In this document: positions 1-6,891 of the stretch, one piece after another
How positions within the stretch are numbered: the first letter of the stretch is position 1
How the letters are laid out: each line of letters starts with the position of its first letter
NCBI GenBank assembly: GCA_018713335.1
Contig: DVOW01000034.1
Span: 1 to 64,000 of the forward strand
Direction: 5' to 3'
Origin: Candidatus Merdivicinus intestinigallinarum
Lineage (GTDB): Bacteria > Bacillota > Clostridia > Oscillospirales > Ruminococcaceae
DNA length: 64,000 nt
Program-made: the position numbers and the translations under genes
Notes under the pieces: generated by a model
Told to the model about the DNA's origin: nothing
Seen by the model: only the letters and a program-made list of their open reading frames with translations
The model's database searches: none

Positions 1-105
1 AATATGATTGAGAATTATATTACTTACTACAACACCGGGCGGCTGCAGCGCAGTCTGGGTGTCCTCACACCATTTGAAAAACACAAGTTGTATTTTGCGG
101 CATAA
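1..105 (+). CDS. IS3-family transposase OrfB, C-terminal fragment
   Basis: Frame 1 is open from the window edge to a TAA at 103-105 (34 residues visible). It contains YITYYNTGRLQRSLG followed by LTPFEK. This matches the end of the rve/DDE integrase domain of IS3-type transposases, where a Y-N-x-x-R-x-x-x-x-L-G-x-x-x-P pattern follows the catalytic glutamate. The protein would catalyse cut-and-copy transposition with its OrfA partner. Only the tail is visible, so I cannot tell whether the full gene is intact. Confidence 0.72.
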   Translation, partial: NMIENYITYYNTGRLQRSLGVLTPFEKHKLYFAA

Positions 106-110
106 ACAAA

Positions 111-158
111 ACCGCAGATTCTGGTTGGCAGCAATTGCTGCCGTCCAGAACCTGCGGT
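111..158. terminator. Long hairpin downstream of the transposase
   Basis: ACCGCAGATTCTGG at 111-124 pairs with CCAGAACCTGCGGT at 145-158 with one mismatch. A second perfect inner stem, GGCAGC/GCTGCC, closes on AATT. There is no U-run directly after it, so it may be a transcript-end or shielding structure of the insertion sequence rather than a classical terminator. Confidence 0.5.
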
Positions 159-223
159 TGCCACAGCGCCGCAGCGCTGTAATTCTATTATTTTTCTTTG
201 TCTACTTGACGGGGTGCGGTTCA

Positions 224-366
224 AAGTTCATGGCGTGCAGGCTCGCCGCGGATGTCCGTCGTCAAGTTCGCTTGACGACACGATTCTGATTTTGCAAAGC
301 AAAATCAAATTTTGAATCCTTCCAGGCTTTCCTCCACGGATTATTTGCGTCAGCAAACCACACGCC
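224..366. repeat. Palindromic intergenic repeat, family A, truncated copy
   Basis: Contains the hairpins GTCGTCAAG-TTCG-CTTGACGAC and GATTTTGC-AAA-GCAAAATC, then CTCCACGG, ATTTGCGTCAGCAAAC. The same module order is seen at 27779-27870, and its last part at 8590-8625. The left half of family A is missing here because the insertion sequence begins at 223. The copy lies between the insertion sequence and the end of the phoR-like gene. Confidence 0.7.
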
Positions 367-1773
367 TTATGAGGCCGGTGCGATGGGGGTAGGGAGCTGC
401 AGGGTCAGCTGGAAGAAGCTGCCTTTGCCCAGGGTGCTGTCCAGGGAAACGGAGCCGTGGTACAGGGTCACCAGGTGCTTCACAATGGACAGCCCCAGGC
501 CGGTGCCGCCAACGCCCCGGCTGCGGCCCTTATCCACCCGGAAGAAGCGTTCAAAAACCCGGGTCTTCATCTCATCGGGGATGCCGATGCCCGTATCCCG
601 GACGCCGATGCGCAGAAGCCGCCCGTCCGTTTCGATCCGCACCCAGACGGAGCCGTTTTCCACGTTGTATTTGACGGCGTTCTGCATCAGGTTCGCCAGC
701 AGGCTGTGCAGATGGCTGTAGGGGATCGCCGCCTGGAAGTTGCCGCCGGAGATTTCCATGGTGATGTTCCGTTCCTGCATATCCGGCGTTAAGGTTTCCT
801 TGATTTCCTGGGCGATTTCCAGCACGTTGATGGGCGGCGCCGCGGTGGGCTCATCCTCGTTTTCCAGCTTGGAGATGAACAAAAGGTCGTTGATGATCCG
901 GGACATCCGGGAGGCCTCCCGCCGGATGATATGGACGCTCTGGGCCATCTGCTCCGGGTCGGAGATCATGCCCTGCTCCAGCATTTCCGAAAATCCCAGG
1001 ATGGAAGTGATGGGGGTACGCATTTCATGAGAAGCGTTGGAGAAAAAGTCCTGACGCTGCTGCAAAGCGGTCCGGTCGGCGGTGACGTCCAATACCAGGA
1101 TCAGCACGCTGCATTTCCGCCTTGGCTCCTCCTGCTTCACCAACCGGATCTGGATGCTGAAAATGCGCCCGTCCGGCAGGTGCGTGTCAAAAGCGGGGAA
1201 GTCCTTGTCTTCCAGCACGCAGGCGATCCCTTCCTGGATCCTGTGGCTGTGGATGACTTCCTGCACCAGCTTGTTTTCCGATTCATCGGGGATGCCCAAA
1301 ATCTGCTGGGCAATGTGGTTGTAGCTCAAAACATGGCGTTTTTGGTCCAGGAGGACAAAGCCCTCGTTCAAATTGGCGAAAATGAACCGGAACCGGTTTT
1401 CCCGGGATTGGAGCCTATACCGGGTCAGCAGCAGCCGGTTGCAGATTCTTCGGATCTGCTGGCAGAGGTCGGAAACCTCCACCGTCATGTTATCCTGGAT
1501 GGGGTAGAAGGCGAACCCTTCCTGGCGTTCCGCCAGGAGCTTGGTAACCAGGGTGATTTCCCGCTGCTGTTCCCGTTCCGTGTCTCGGGCAGCCGCCCGG
1601 ACGATGCCCCACACCAGCAAAGCAAGGCACAGGACGAACAAAAGAAGGAAGGCCAAAGCCAGCGGGCTGCCCCGGCGCTTCCATGCCTCCATACCAAAAA
1701 GCGCCAGTGCGCCGCCTAAAGCTGCCCCGGTGATCTGCCGCCAAAAGGGGCTGTTGACAAAGGGTTGTTTCAT
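367..1773 (-). CDS. phoR: PhoR-type sensor histidine kinase
   Basis: A 468-residue membrane kinase. Two hydrophobic segments (about 12-29 and 37-59) are separated by only a few residues, so there is almost no extracellular sensor. A PAS-like region follows at about 125-235. The phosphoacceptor box FFSNASHEMRTP has its histidine at 249. The N-box reads LMQNAVKYN, and the ATP-lid motifs are DTGIGIP and GGTGLGLSIVKHL. It lies directly after the response regulator and the pst genes, so phosphate-limitation signalling is the natural reading. The family usually phosphorylates its PhoB/PhoP partner. A terminator-like hairpin sits in the 52-base gap before it. Confidence 0.88.
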   Translation of the reverse strand: MKQPFVNSPFWRQITGAALGGALALFGMEAWKRRGSPLALAFLLLFVLCLALLVWGIVRAAARDTEREQQREITLVTKLLAERQEGFAFYPIQDNMTVEVSDLCQQIRRICNRLLLTRYRLQSRENRFRFIFANLNEGFVLLDQKRHVLSYNHIAQQILGIPDESENKLVQEVIHSHRIQEGIACVLEDKDFPAFDTHLPDGRIFSIQIRLVKQEEPRRKCSVLILVLDVTADRTALQQRQDFFSNASHEMRTPITSILGFSEMLEQGMISDPEQMAQSVHIIRREASRMSRIINDLLFISKLENEDEPTAAPPINVLEIAQEIKETLTPDMQERNITMEISGGNFQAAIPYSHLHSLLANLMQNAVKYNVENGSVWVRIETDGRLLRIGVRDTGIGIPDEMKTRVFERFFRVDKGRSRGVGGTGLGLSIVKHLVTLYHGSVSLDSTLGKGSFFQLTLQLPTPIAPAS

Positions 1774-1790
1774 GGCGTCCTCCTTGCTGA

Positions 1791-1816
1791 CAAAAAATCC
1801 CGCCGAAAAGGCGGGC
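1791..1816 (-). terminator. Terminator-like hairpin between response regulator and kinase genes
   Basis: On the minus strand CCCGCC-TTTTC-GGCGGG is followed by ATTTTTT. It lies between the two co-directional regulator genes, so it probably attenuates kinase expression relative to the regulator. Confidence 0.6.
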
Positions 1817-1825
1817 GGGAAGGGG

Positions 1826-2509
1826 TTATGAGCAGAACCTGTAGCCTACGCCGCGCACTGTGTGGATGTAGCGGGGGTTGTCGGCGTCGTCGCCCAGCTT
1901 TTGGCGCAGTGTGCGGATGTGCATGTCCAGGGTGCGGGTTTCGCCCTCAAAGTCGATGCCCCACACCAGGTTCAGCAGCTCGGAACGGGTCATGACCCGT
2001 TCGGAATTTTCCATCAGCAGTTTTAAAAGCTCAAACTCTTTGAAAGTCAATTCGATCTTTTCACCGTTTTTCAGCACATCCCGGGTGTCGCAGTTGACCT
2101 CCAGGTCCTGGCCGGTGAGCACCGAGGGTTTGCGGCTCCGGGAGGTGCGGCGCAGAAGGGCCTGCACCCGGGCCTTCAGCTCCAGGATGCCGAAGGGCTT
2201 GGTCAGATAGTCGTCCGCGCCGGCGTCTAAGCCGGTGACTTTGTCGAGCTCTGAATTTTTCGCGGTCAGGATCATGATGGGAAGATCGGCAAAGGCAGCC
2301 TCTGTACGGATCTGCCGGACAGCTTCCACGCCGTCCATATCCGGCAGCATCAGGTCAAAAAGCATTAAGTCCGGCATGGCTTCCTTAAGAGCCGCAAGGC
2401 CGCTGCCGGCGTCCTCAAAGGCCTTTACCTGATAGCCGAAGGCCTGAAGGGCCGTTGCCACCAGCTGACGGATGTTTTCATCATCTTCCACAACGTAGAT
2501 CATTGCCAT
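1826..2509 (-). CDS. phoB: PhoB/PhoP-type response regulator (OmpR family)
   Basis: 227 residues. The receiver domain starts MIYVVEDDENIRQL and has the phosphorylated aspartate at 52 (LMLFDLMLPDMDG), the conserved Thr in MILTAKNS, and Lys in YLTKPF. The C-terminal winged helix ends with DMHIRTLRQKLGD and TVRGVGYRFC, typical of OmpR-class DNA-binding domains. It follows pstB by 82 bases in the same direction. It would bind Pho boxes such as the repeat upstream of pstS when phosphorylated by the downstream kinase. Another OmpR family member is possible, but the pst context argues for PhoB. Confidence 0.88.
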   Translation of the reverse strand: MAMIYVVEDDENIRQLVATALQAFGYQVKAFEDAGSGLAALKEAMPDLMLFDLMLPDMDGVEAVRQIRTEAAFADLPIMILTAKNSELDKVTGLDAGADDYLTKPFGILELKARVQALLRRTSRSRKPSVLTGQDLEVNCDTRDVLKNGEKIELTFKEFELLKLLMENSERVMTRSELLNLVWGIDFEGETRTLDMHIRTLRQKLGDDADNPRYIHTVRGVGYRFCS

Positions 2510-2523
2510 GGGGGTTCCTCCTC

Positions 2524-2549
2524 GAAGCAGTATGGGTTTATGCTGCTTC
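2524..2549 (-). other. Small hairpin in the leader of the response regulator gene
   Basis: GAAGCAG (2524-2530) pairs with CTGCTTC (2543-2549) just upstream of the ribosome binding site of the response regulator gene. An AT-rich TATAAT-like box lies just upstream on the minus strand (about 2552-2560). This could be a private promoter and structured leader for the two regulator genes. Confidence 0.4.
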
Positions 2550-2591
2550 CATTATTATATCACGCAAAGGGGCGGTTTGTAAACTGGAAAA

Positions 2592-3347
2592 TCAACCGAA
2601 ACGCCCGCCGATGTAGTCCGCGGTCCTTTTATCCGCCGGGGCGTTGAAAATCTGGTGGGTTTCATCGAACTCCACCATTTCGCCCACCAGGAAAAAGGCG
2701 GTGAAATCGGAAACACGGGCGGCCTGCTGCATATTGTGGGTAACGATGGCCACAGTGTAGGCTTTTTTCAGCTCCAGGATCAGCTCCTCCACCTTCTGGG
2801 TGGAAATGGGGTCCAAAGCGGCGGTGGGTTCGTCCATCAAAAGGACTTCCGGCTCCACGGCCAGGGCCCGGGCGATGCAGAGCCGCTGCTGCTGGCCGCC
2901 GGAAAGGGAGAGGGCGGAGCGTTTTAAGCGGTCCTTTACCTCGTCAAAGAGGGCCGCGCCACGCAGGCTCTGCTCCACAATGGCGTCCAGGTCCGCTTTT
3001 TTCCGGATGCCGTGGAGGCGGGGGCCGTAGGCGATGTTGTCATAAATGCTCATGGGGAAGGGGTTGGGGCGCTGGAACACCATGCCTACCCGTTTGCGCA
3101 GGGTGGTGACGTCCACATTGGGGGCGTAGATGTTCTCGCCGTCTAAGAGGATCTCTCCTTCCACCCGGGTGCCTTCCACCAGGTCATTCATCCGGTTCAG
3201 GGTCCGCAGGAAGGTGGATTTGCCGCAGCCGGAGGGGCCGATAAAGGCGGTGACGCGGTGCTCCTTGATCGGCAGGGTAACATCCTTGAGGGCGTGGGTC
3301 TGGCCATAGTAGAAGTCCAGGTGGGTCGCGGTCATTTTATCAGTCAT
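2592..3347 (-). CDS. pstB: Phosphate ABC transporter ATP-binding protein PstB
   Basis: 251 residues, the usual length for PstB. Walker A is GPSGCGKST (37-45), the signature is LSGGQQQR (148-155), Walker B is [13 protein letters not shown] (168-180) and the switch histidine is in IVTHNMQQA. Family hallmarks include [30 protein letters not shown] and the C-terminal DYIGGRFG. It energises the PstCA channel for inorganic phosphate import. A strong terminator-like hairpin separates it from pstA, so its transcript level may be lower than that of pstSCA. No phoU follows, although phoU often closes this operon. Confidence 0.96.
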   Translation of the reverse strand: MTDKMTATHLDFYYGQTHALKDVTLPIKEHRVTAFIGPSGCGKSTFLRTLNRMNDLVEGTRVEGEILLDGENIYAPNVDVTTLRKRVGMVFQRPNPFPMSIYDNIAYGPRLHGIRKKADLDAIVEQSLRGAALFDEVKDRLKRSALSLSGGQQQRLCIARALAVEPEVLLMDEPTAALDPISTQKVEELILELKKAYTVAIVTHNMQQAARVSDFTAFFLVGEMVEFDETHQIFNAPADKRTADYIGGRFG

Positions 3348-3385
3348 AACGGATAGTTCCTTTCAGATTTGTGAAACTTAAGCAT

Positions 3386-3413
3386 TAAAAACGGGCGGCA
3401 CGGCAGCCGCCCG
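3386..3413 (-). terminator. Intrinsic terminator-like hairpin between pstA and pstB
   Basis: Minus strand CGGGCGGC-TGCCGT-GCCGCCCG is followed by TTTTTAA. This is a textbook terminator shape inside the operon. It probably gives partial termination or protects the pstSCA message. Confidence 0.7.
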
Positions 3414-3422
3414 GACGGATTG

Positions 3423-4319
3423 TTAAGCTTTTTTCCGGCCGCTGCAAAGACGGGCAAGAAGGTTGATGGCAAGCACCAGGATGACCAGCACTGCTGCGAT
3501 GGCAAAGCTTACGTCGTTCCGGCCCTGGTCTGCGTACTGGTAAAGCTGTACGGCGAAGGTAGCGCCGGAGGAGCCTGCGTGGGTCAGCCAGTTGGTGGGC
3601 AGGTTGGCGGCGATGCCGGCGGTGAAGATCAGCGCGGCGGATTCACCGACGATGCGCCCGATGCTGAGGATCAGGGAGGTGATAATGCCGCCCTTGCAGC
3701 AGGGGATCAGGATGGTGCGGATGGTGTGCCATTTGGAAGCGCCTAAGCCCGCGGCCCCTTCCCGATAGCCCACAGGGACAGTGCGCAGGGCTTCCTGGGT
3801 GGTGCGGATAATGGTGGGCAGCACCATGATGGACAGGGTCAGGCAGCCGGAAATGATGGAATAGCCAAAGCCGAAGGTGTTGTTGAAAACCATCATGCCG
3901 AAGAGGCCGTAAATGATGGAAGGGATACCGGCCAGAGCCTCGGTGGTAAATTCGATAATCTTGGTCAGGCGGCCTTTTTTGGCGTACTCATTCAGGTAAA
4001 TGGCGCCGCCGACGCCCAGGGGAGCCGCGATGACCAGGGTAATAACGATGGTGTACAGGGTGTTGATGATGTTGGGCAGGATGCCGTAAGTGCGGTTTAA
4101 GGCGCTTTCCTCGGTAGTCAGGAACTCCCAGGTCACATTGGGGAGCCCGGTTACCAGGATGTACCCGATGAGGCCTGCAACCATGGCGATGGTGACTGCC
4201 CCCGCCAGGATGCACAGGCACTTGAGGATCAGGTCCACGGGCCGGAAACGGGTTTCAGTAAGGGAACGGGGCCGCCGCGCGGTAACGGCAGCGGATCTGG
4301 CGGCAGTATTGACAGTCAT
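3423..4319 (-). CDS. pstA: Phosphate ABC transporter permease PstA
   Basis: 298 residues with about six membrane segments, beginning CLCILAGAVTIAMVAGLIGYI after a basic N-terminus. The binding-protein-dependent permease loop (EAA-like) reads EALRTVPVGYREGAAGLGASKWHTI, and a GIGRIVGESAALIFTAG segment lies near the C-terminus. With PstC it forms the phosphate channel. It lies 27 bases after pstC. Its C-terminal tail ends in basic residues (CSGRKKA). Confidence 0.93.
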   Translation of the reverse strand: MTVNTAARSAAVTARRPRSLTETRFRPVDLILKCLCILAGAVTIAMVAGLIGYILVTGLPNVTWEFLTTEESALNRTYGILPNIINTLYTIVITLVIAAPLGVGGAIYLNEYAKKGRLTKIIEFTTEALAGIPSIIYGLFGMMVFNNTFGFGYSIISGCLTLSIMVLPTIIRTTQEALRTVPVGYREGAAGLGASKWHTIRTILIPCCKGGIITSLILSIGRIVGESAALIFTAGIAANLPTNWLTHAGSSGATFAVQLYQYADQGRNDVSFAIAAVLVILVLAINLLARLCSGRKKA

Positions 4320-4346
4320 ATCATCGAATCCTTTCTGATGCGGTTT

Positions 4347-5294
4347 TTATTGCTTGGCGCCCTTTTTCAGGATGCCGGTGAGAATCAGGTTGATGGCGAA
4401 GATAAAGAGAAAGAGGATGAGGCCGATGCTGAACAGGGCTTCCCGATGCAGGCCGCTGGCGTAGCTCATTTCCGACACGATACCGGTGGTCAGGAAACGG
4501 ACGCTGCCGAAAAGGTTGGGCATATTCACCACGTTGCCGGAAACCATAATGATGGCCATGGTTTCGCCGATGGCCCGGCCGATGCCCAGCACGATGCCGG
4601 TGATGATGCCGGATTTGGCGGCCCGGATGTTCATTTTGAAAATGGAAGTCATGGACGTTGCGCCCAGGGCCAGAGAACCGTCGTAGTATTCCTGGGGAAC
4701 AGCCCGCAGGGAAGTGATGGTCACGCTGACGATGGTGGGCAGGATCATAATGGCCAGCACGATGATTGAAGTGAACAGGGAAGCGCCGGAGGGTAGGTCA
4801 AAGGTCTTGGCCACCAGGGGCGACAGCACCGTGATACCCACCAGGCCGTAAATGACAGAGGGGATGCCGGCCAACAGCTCCACCGCGGAGGTCAAGAACG
4901 CCTGGGCCTTTTTGGGAGCCAGGTAGCAGATGAACACCGCCGTGAACAGTCCCAGAGGCGCGCCCACCACAATGGCCCCGAAGGTGCCGAGAATGGTGGT
5001 GAGGATCATGGGCAGGATGCCGAACTGGGGATTTTCCGCAGTGGGGGCCCAAACCGTCCCGGTGAGGAAATCCCACAGCCCGATCTCCCGGATGGCCGGG
5101 AGGCCGGACACCACCATGTAGATGGTGATGGCGGCCACACAAAGGACGGAAGCCACGCCGCAGACAAAGAAGATGATGTTCATAACCCGTTCGATGATGC
5201 CCTTTGCTCTTTTCGCGGAGGACAAAGATGGGGTCCGTTCCGGGACGCCCTGACCCTTCGGGGCGGAGGACAGGGCAGGCTTTGTATCCGTCAT
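4347..5294 (-). CDS. pstC: Phosphate ABC transporter permease PstC
   Basis: 315 residues. A hydrophilic N-terminus of about 35 residues precedes the first membrane segment (NIIFFVCGVASVLCVAAITIYMVV). The permease loop reads SLRAVPQEYYDGSLALGATSMTSIFK, and the motif GIGRAIGETMAIIMVSGN is typical of PstC. It pairs with PstA. The gene begins 26 bases after pstS ends, so the two are almost certainly cotranscribed from the promoter upstream of pstS. Confidence 0.94.
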   Translation of the reverse strand: MTDTKPALSSAPKGQGVPERTPSLSSAKRAKGIIERVMNIIFFVCGVASVLCVAAITIYMVVSGLPAIREIGLWDFLTGTVWAPTAENPQFGILPMILTTILGTFGAIVVGAPLGLFTAVFICYLAPKKAQAFLTSAVELLAGIPSVIYGLVGITVLSPLVAKTFDLPSGASLFTSIIVLAIMILPTIVSVTITSLRAVPQEYYDGSLALGATSMTSIFKMNIRAAKSGIITGIVLGIGRAIGETMAIIMVSGNVVNMPNLFGSVRFLTTGIVSEMSYASGLHREALFSIGLILFLFIFAINLILTGILKKGAKQ

Positions 5295-5320
5295 GAAAAA
5301 AATCCTTTCTTATTCAGTAA

Positions 5321-6217
5321 TTATTTCACAGGGACAAGGCCAACCTGCTCGCAGACTGCCTGGCCCTCGTCGCTCAGGGTGTAGTCTAAGAACGCCTGGA
5401 CAGCTTCGGAAAGCTCAGCGCCTTCTTTGGTGACCATGAGGAAGGGGCGCTGGAGGACGTAGGAGCCGTCCTGGATGGTTTCCAGAGAGATGGCCACATC
5501 GTTTACGGTGACAGTCTTTACAGTATCGTCGATGGAGTCGAAGGAAACATAGCCGATGGCGCCGGGAGTGGTGGCAACGGTGGTTTTAGCGGAACCGGTG
5601 GAGGTCTGCTCGGAGTCGTAAGCGGCCACATCCTCAACGCCTACGATGCTTTCGAAAGCGTCCCGGGTGCCGGAGCCGGCTTCACGGCCTACCACATAGA
5701 TTTCCAGATCCTCGCCGCCGACTTCGGACCAGTTGGTGATCTCGCCGGTGTAGATGCCCGCAATCTGCTCCAGGGTCAGGTTCTCGACGGGGTTCTCGGG
5801 GTTCACGGCGATGCCGATGCCGTCCAGGGCGATCTCATGGGGGGTCAGGCCGGTTTCGTCTTCGGCCAGGTCACGGCTCACGTTGCCGATGTCGGAAACG
5901 CCTTCCAGAGCGTTCTGGATGCCGGTGGAGGAGCCGCCCAGCTGGACGTCTACGGTAACATCAGGATAAAGGGCGGTGAAGGATTCGGCCAGAGCTTTGG
6001 CAACGATCTCCATAGAGGTGGAACCGGACATGGAAACGGTGCCGCTTAATTCAGTGGTTTCAGTGGATGCTTCAGCGGAAGCAGAGGATTCGGTCGCAGC
6101 GGAAGATTCGGGGGCGGAGCTTTCGGTGCTGGAAGAAGAAGCGCCGTCGCCGCCGCAGCTGGCAAGGGTCATAGCGGCAAACAGGCCCGCCATCAGTACA
6201 GAAGTCATCTTTTTCAT
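5321..6217 (-). CDS. pstS: Phosphate-binding lipoprotein PstS
   Basis: 298 residues. The signal peptide MKKMTSVLMAGLFAAMTLASC has a lipobox (LASC, Cys21), so the mature protein is lipid-anchored outside the membrane. A Ser/Glu-rich linker of about 40 residues precedes the domain that begins SGTVSMSGSTSMEIVAKALAE. Phosphate-binding hallmarks include GSSTGIQ, ISRDL-like NVSRDLAEDE and GREAGSGTRDAFE. It captures phosphate and delivers it to PstCA. It is the first gene of the pst operon, and the Pho-box-like repeat and a TATAAT box lie upstream on the minus strand. Confidence 0.95.
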   Translation of the reverse strand: MKKMTSVLMAGLFAAMTLASCGGDGASSSSTESSAPESSAATESSASAEASTETTELSGTVSMSGSTSMEIVAKALAESFTALYPDVTVDVQLGGSSTGIQNALEGVSDIGNVSRDLAEDETGLTPHEIALDGIGIAVNPENPVENLTLEQIAGIYTGEITNWSEVGGEDLEIYVVGREAGSGTRDAFESIVGVEDVAAYDSEQTSTGSAKTTVATTPGAIGYVSFDSIDDTVKTVTVNDVAISLETIQDGSYVLQRPFLMVTKEGAELSEAVQAFLDYTLSDEGQAVCEQVGLVPVK

Positions 6218-6249
6218 ATTGATCTCTCCTTTTGTTCTTTACAATACCG

Positions 6250-6255
6250 ATTATA
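6250..6255 (-). promoter_or_regulatory. Putative -10 box of the pst operon
   Basis: TATAAT on the minus strand, 33 bases before the pstS start. A TTGACA (6266-6271) is nearby, but its spacer is only 10 bases, so it is not a usable -35 with this -10. The missing -35 at the correct distance fits a promoter that needs an activator such as PhoB/PhoP. Confidence 0.5.
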
Positions 6256-6309
6256 CTCAATTTTTTGTCAAGGAAAAAGCATATTCGCGTATGCTCGCGG
6301 TATTTTGTG

Positions 6310-6336
6310 CGTAAAAGAAATGTAAATAATCTGTAG
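6310..6336 (-). promoter_or_regulatory. Pho-box-like direct repeats upstream of pstS
   Basis: On the plus strand CGTAAA (6310-6315) and TGTAAA (6321-6326) are 11 bases apart, with a weaker CTGTAG at 6331. On the minus strand these read TTTACG and TTTACA. Tandem TTNACA-type hexamers with 11-base periodicity are the known binding pattern of Firmicute PhoP. They lie about 60 to 80 bases upstream of the putative pstS -10 box. The ydbS-like gene diverges from the same region. Confidence 0.5.
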
Positions 6337-6414
6337 AGAGGAAACGGGAAGGTTTGAATTTCCCTGCTGTTTGTGGTACAATAATAAAACAATGTAAGGT
6401 GGGAGGATATGGGG

Positions 6415-6891
6415 ATGGAAGGACAGATTTCCTGGAAAGCGTTGGTTGTTTGGGAAGCGGCGGCGCTTTTGGCGGCGGCCCTGCTGGCCCTTGGCATTGA
6501 TTTCCTGCTGCCCAGCCGGAGCTTGCTCTGGTACCTGCTTTTGTGGCTGGACGGCCTGGCTCTGGTGCTGGCGGCCTTTTTATACCTGCCTCTGCGGTAT
6601 GAAAACTGCCGGTACCGCACCGGAGAAGATTATGTGGAATACCAGTGCGGCTTTATTTTTCTGGCCCGGAACCGGATCATGCGCCGGGCTATTTTATATG
6701 TAACCGTTGTCCGGTCCCCCTTTTCGCTCCTGTTCCGGACCCGGACCCTAGTTGTCCGTTCCATGGGCGGGAGCATGGTGATCCCTTTCCTGCCAATCAA
6801 GGAGGCGGAAGCCCTGCTGAAGGACATTACGCCCCGCTGCCCGGCGGTGGGGCCGCGGCTCTTTCCAGAGAAGGGGGCGGGCCATGAATGA
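6415..6891 (+). CDS. YdbS-like bacterial PH-domain (bPH2) membrane protein
   Basis: I place the start at ATG 6415 because GGGAGG at 6401-6406 is 8 bases upstream. The ATG at 6409 is only 2 bases away from it. The product is 158 residues. Two membrane segments (about 8-30 and 38-58) are followed by a bPH2 domain that includes YRTGEDYVEYQCGFIFLARNRI. B. subtilis YdbS (159 residues) and YdbT (493 residues) have the same sizes and order. The function is poorly known. It overlaps the next gene by 8 bases, so the two products probably act together in the membrane. Confidence 0.75.
   Translation: MEGQISWKALVVWEAAALLAAALLALGIDFLLPSRSLLWYLLLWLDGLALVLAAFLYLPLRYENCRYRTGEDYVEYQCGFIFLARNRIMRRAILYVTVVRSPFSLLFRTRTLVVRSMGGSMVIPFLPIKEAEALLKDITPRCPAVGPRLFPEKGAGHE

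Larger units (their letters stand above)
1..223 (+). mobile_element. Right end of an IS3-family insertion sequence (left part outside window)
   Basis: The segment holds the last 34 codons of a transposase, a long hairpin, and a putative terminal inverted repeat at 199-223. Read inward from the end, the repeat begins TGAACCGCACCCCGTC and ends AGACA. That resembles the TGAAC...CCCC...AGACA ends I know from IS3-family elements. The partner end lies outside the window, so the inverted repeat cannot be confirmed. Directly after position 223 comes a fragment of the intergenic palindromic repeat, which suggests the element inserted into such a repeat. Confidence 0.62.

Noticed and set aside
931..1719. 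A 262-codon plus-strand ORF opposite the kinase gene
   Set aside because: It is antisense to a fully convincing histidine kinase, has no ribosome site, and is explained by high GC content. The same holds for the other long antisense ORFs (for example 14635-15306, 22487-23338, 23431-24879, 34284-35486, 47989-49425).
6266..6271. TTGACA as -35 of pstS
   Set aside because: Only 10 bases separate it from the TATAAT, too short for a sigma-A promoter.
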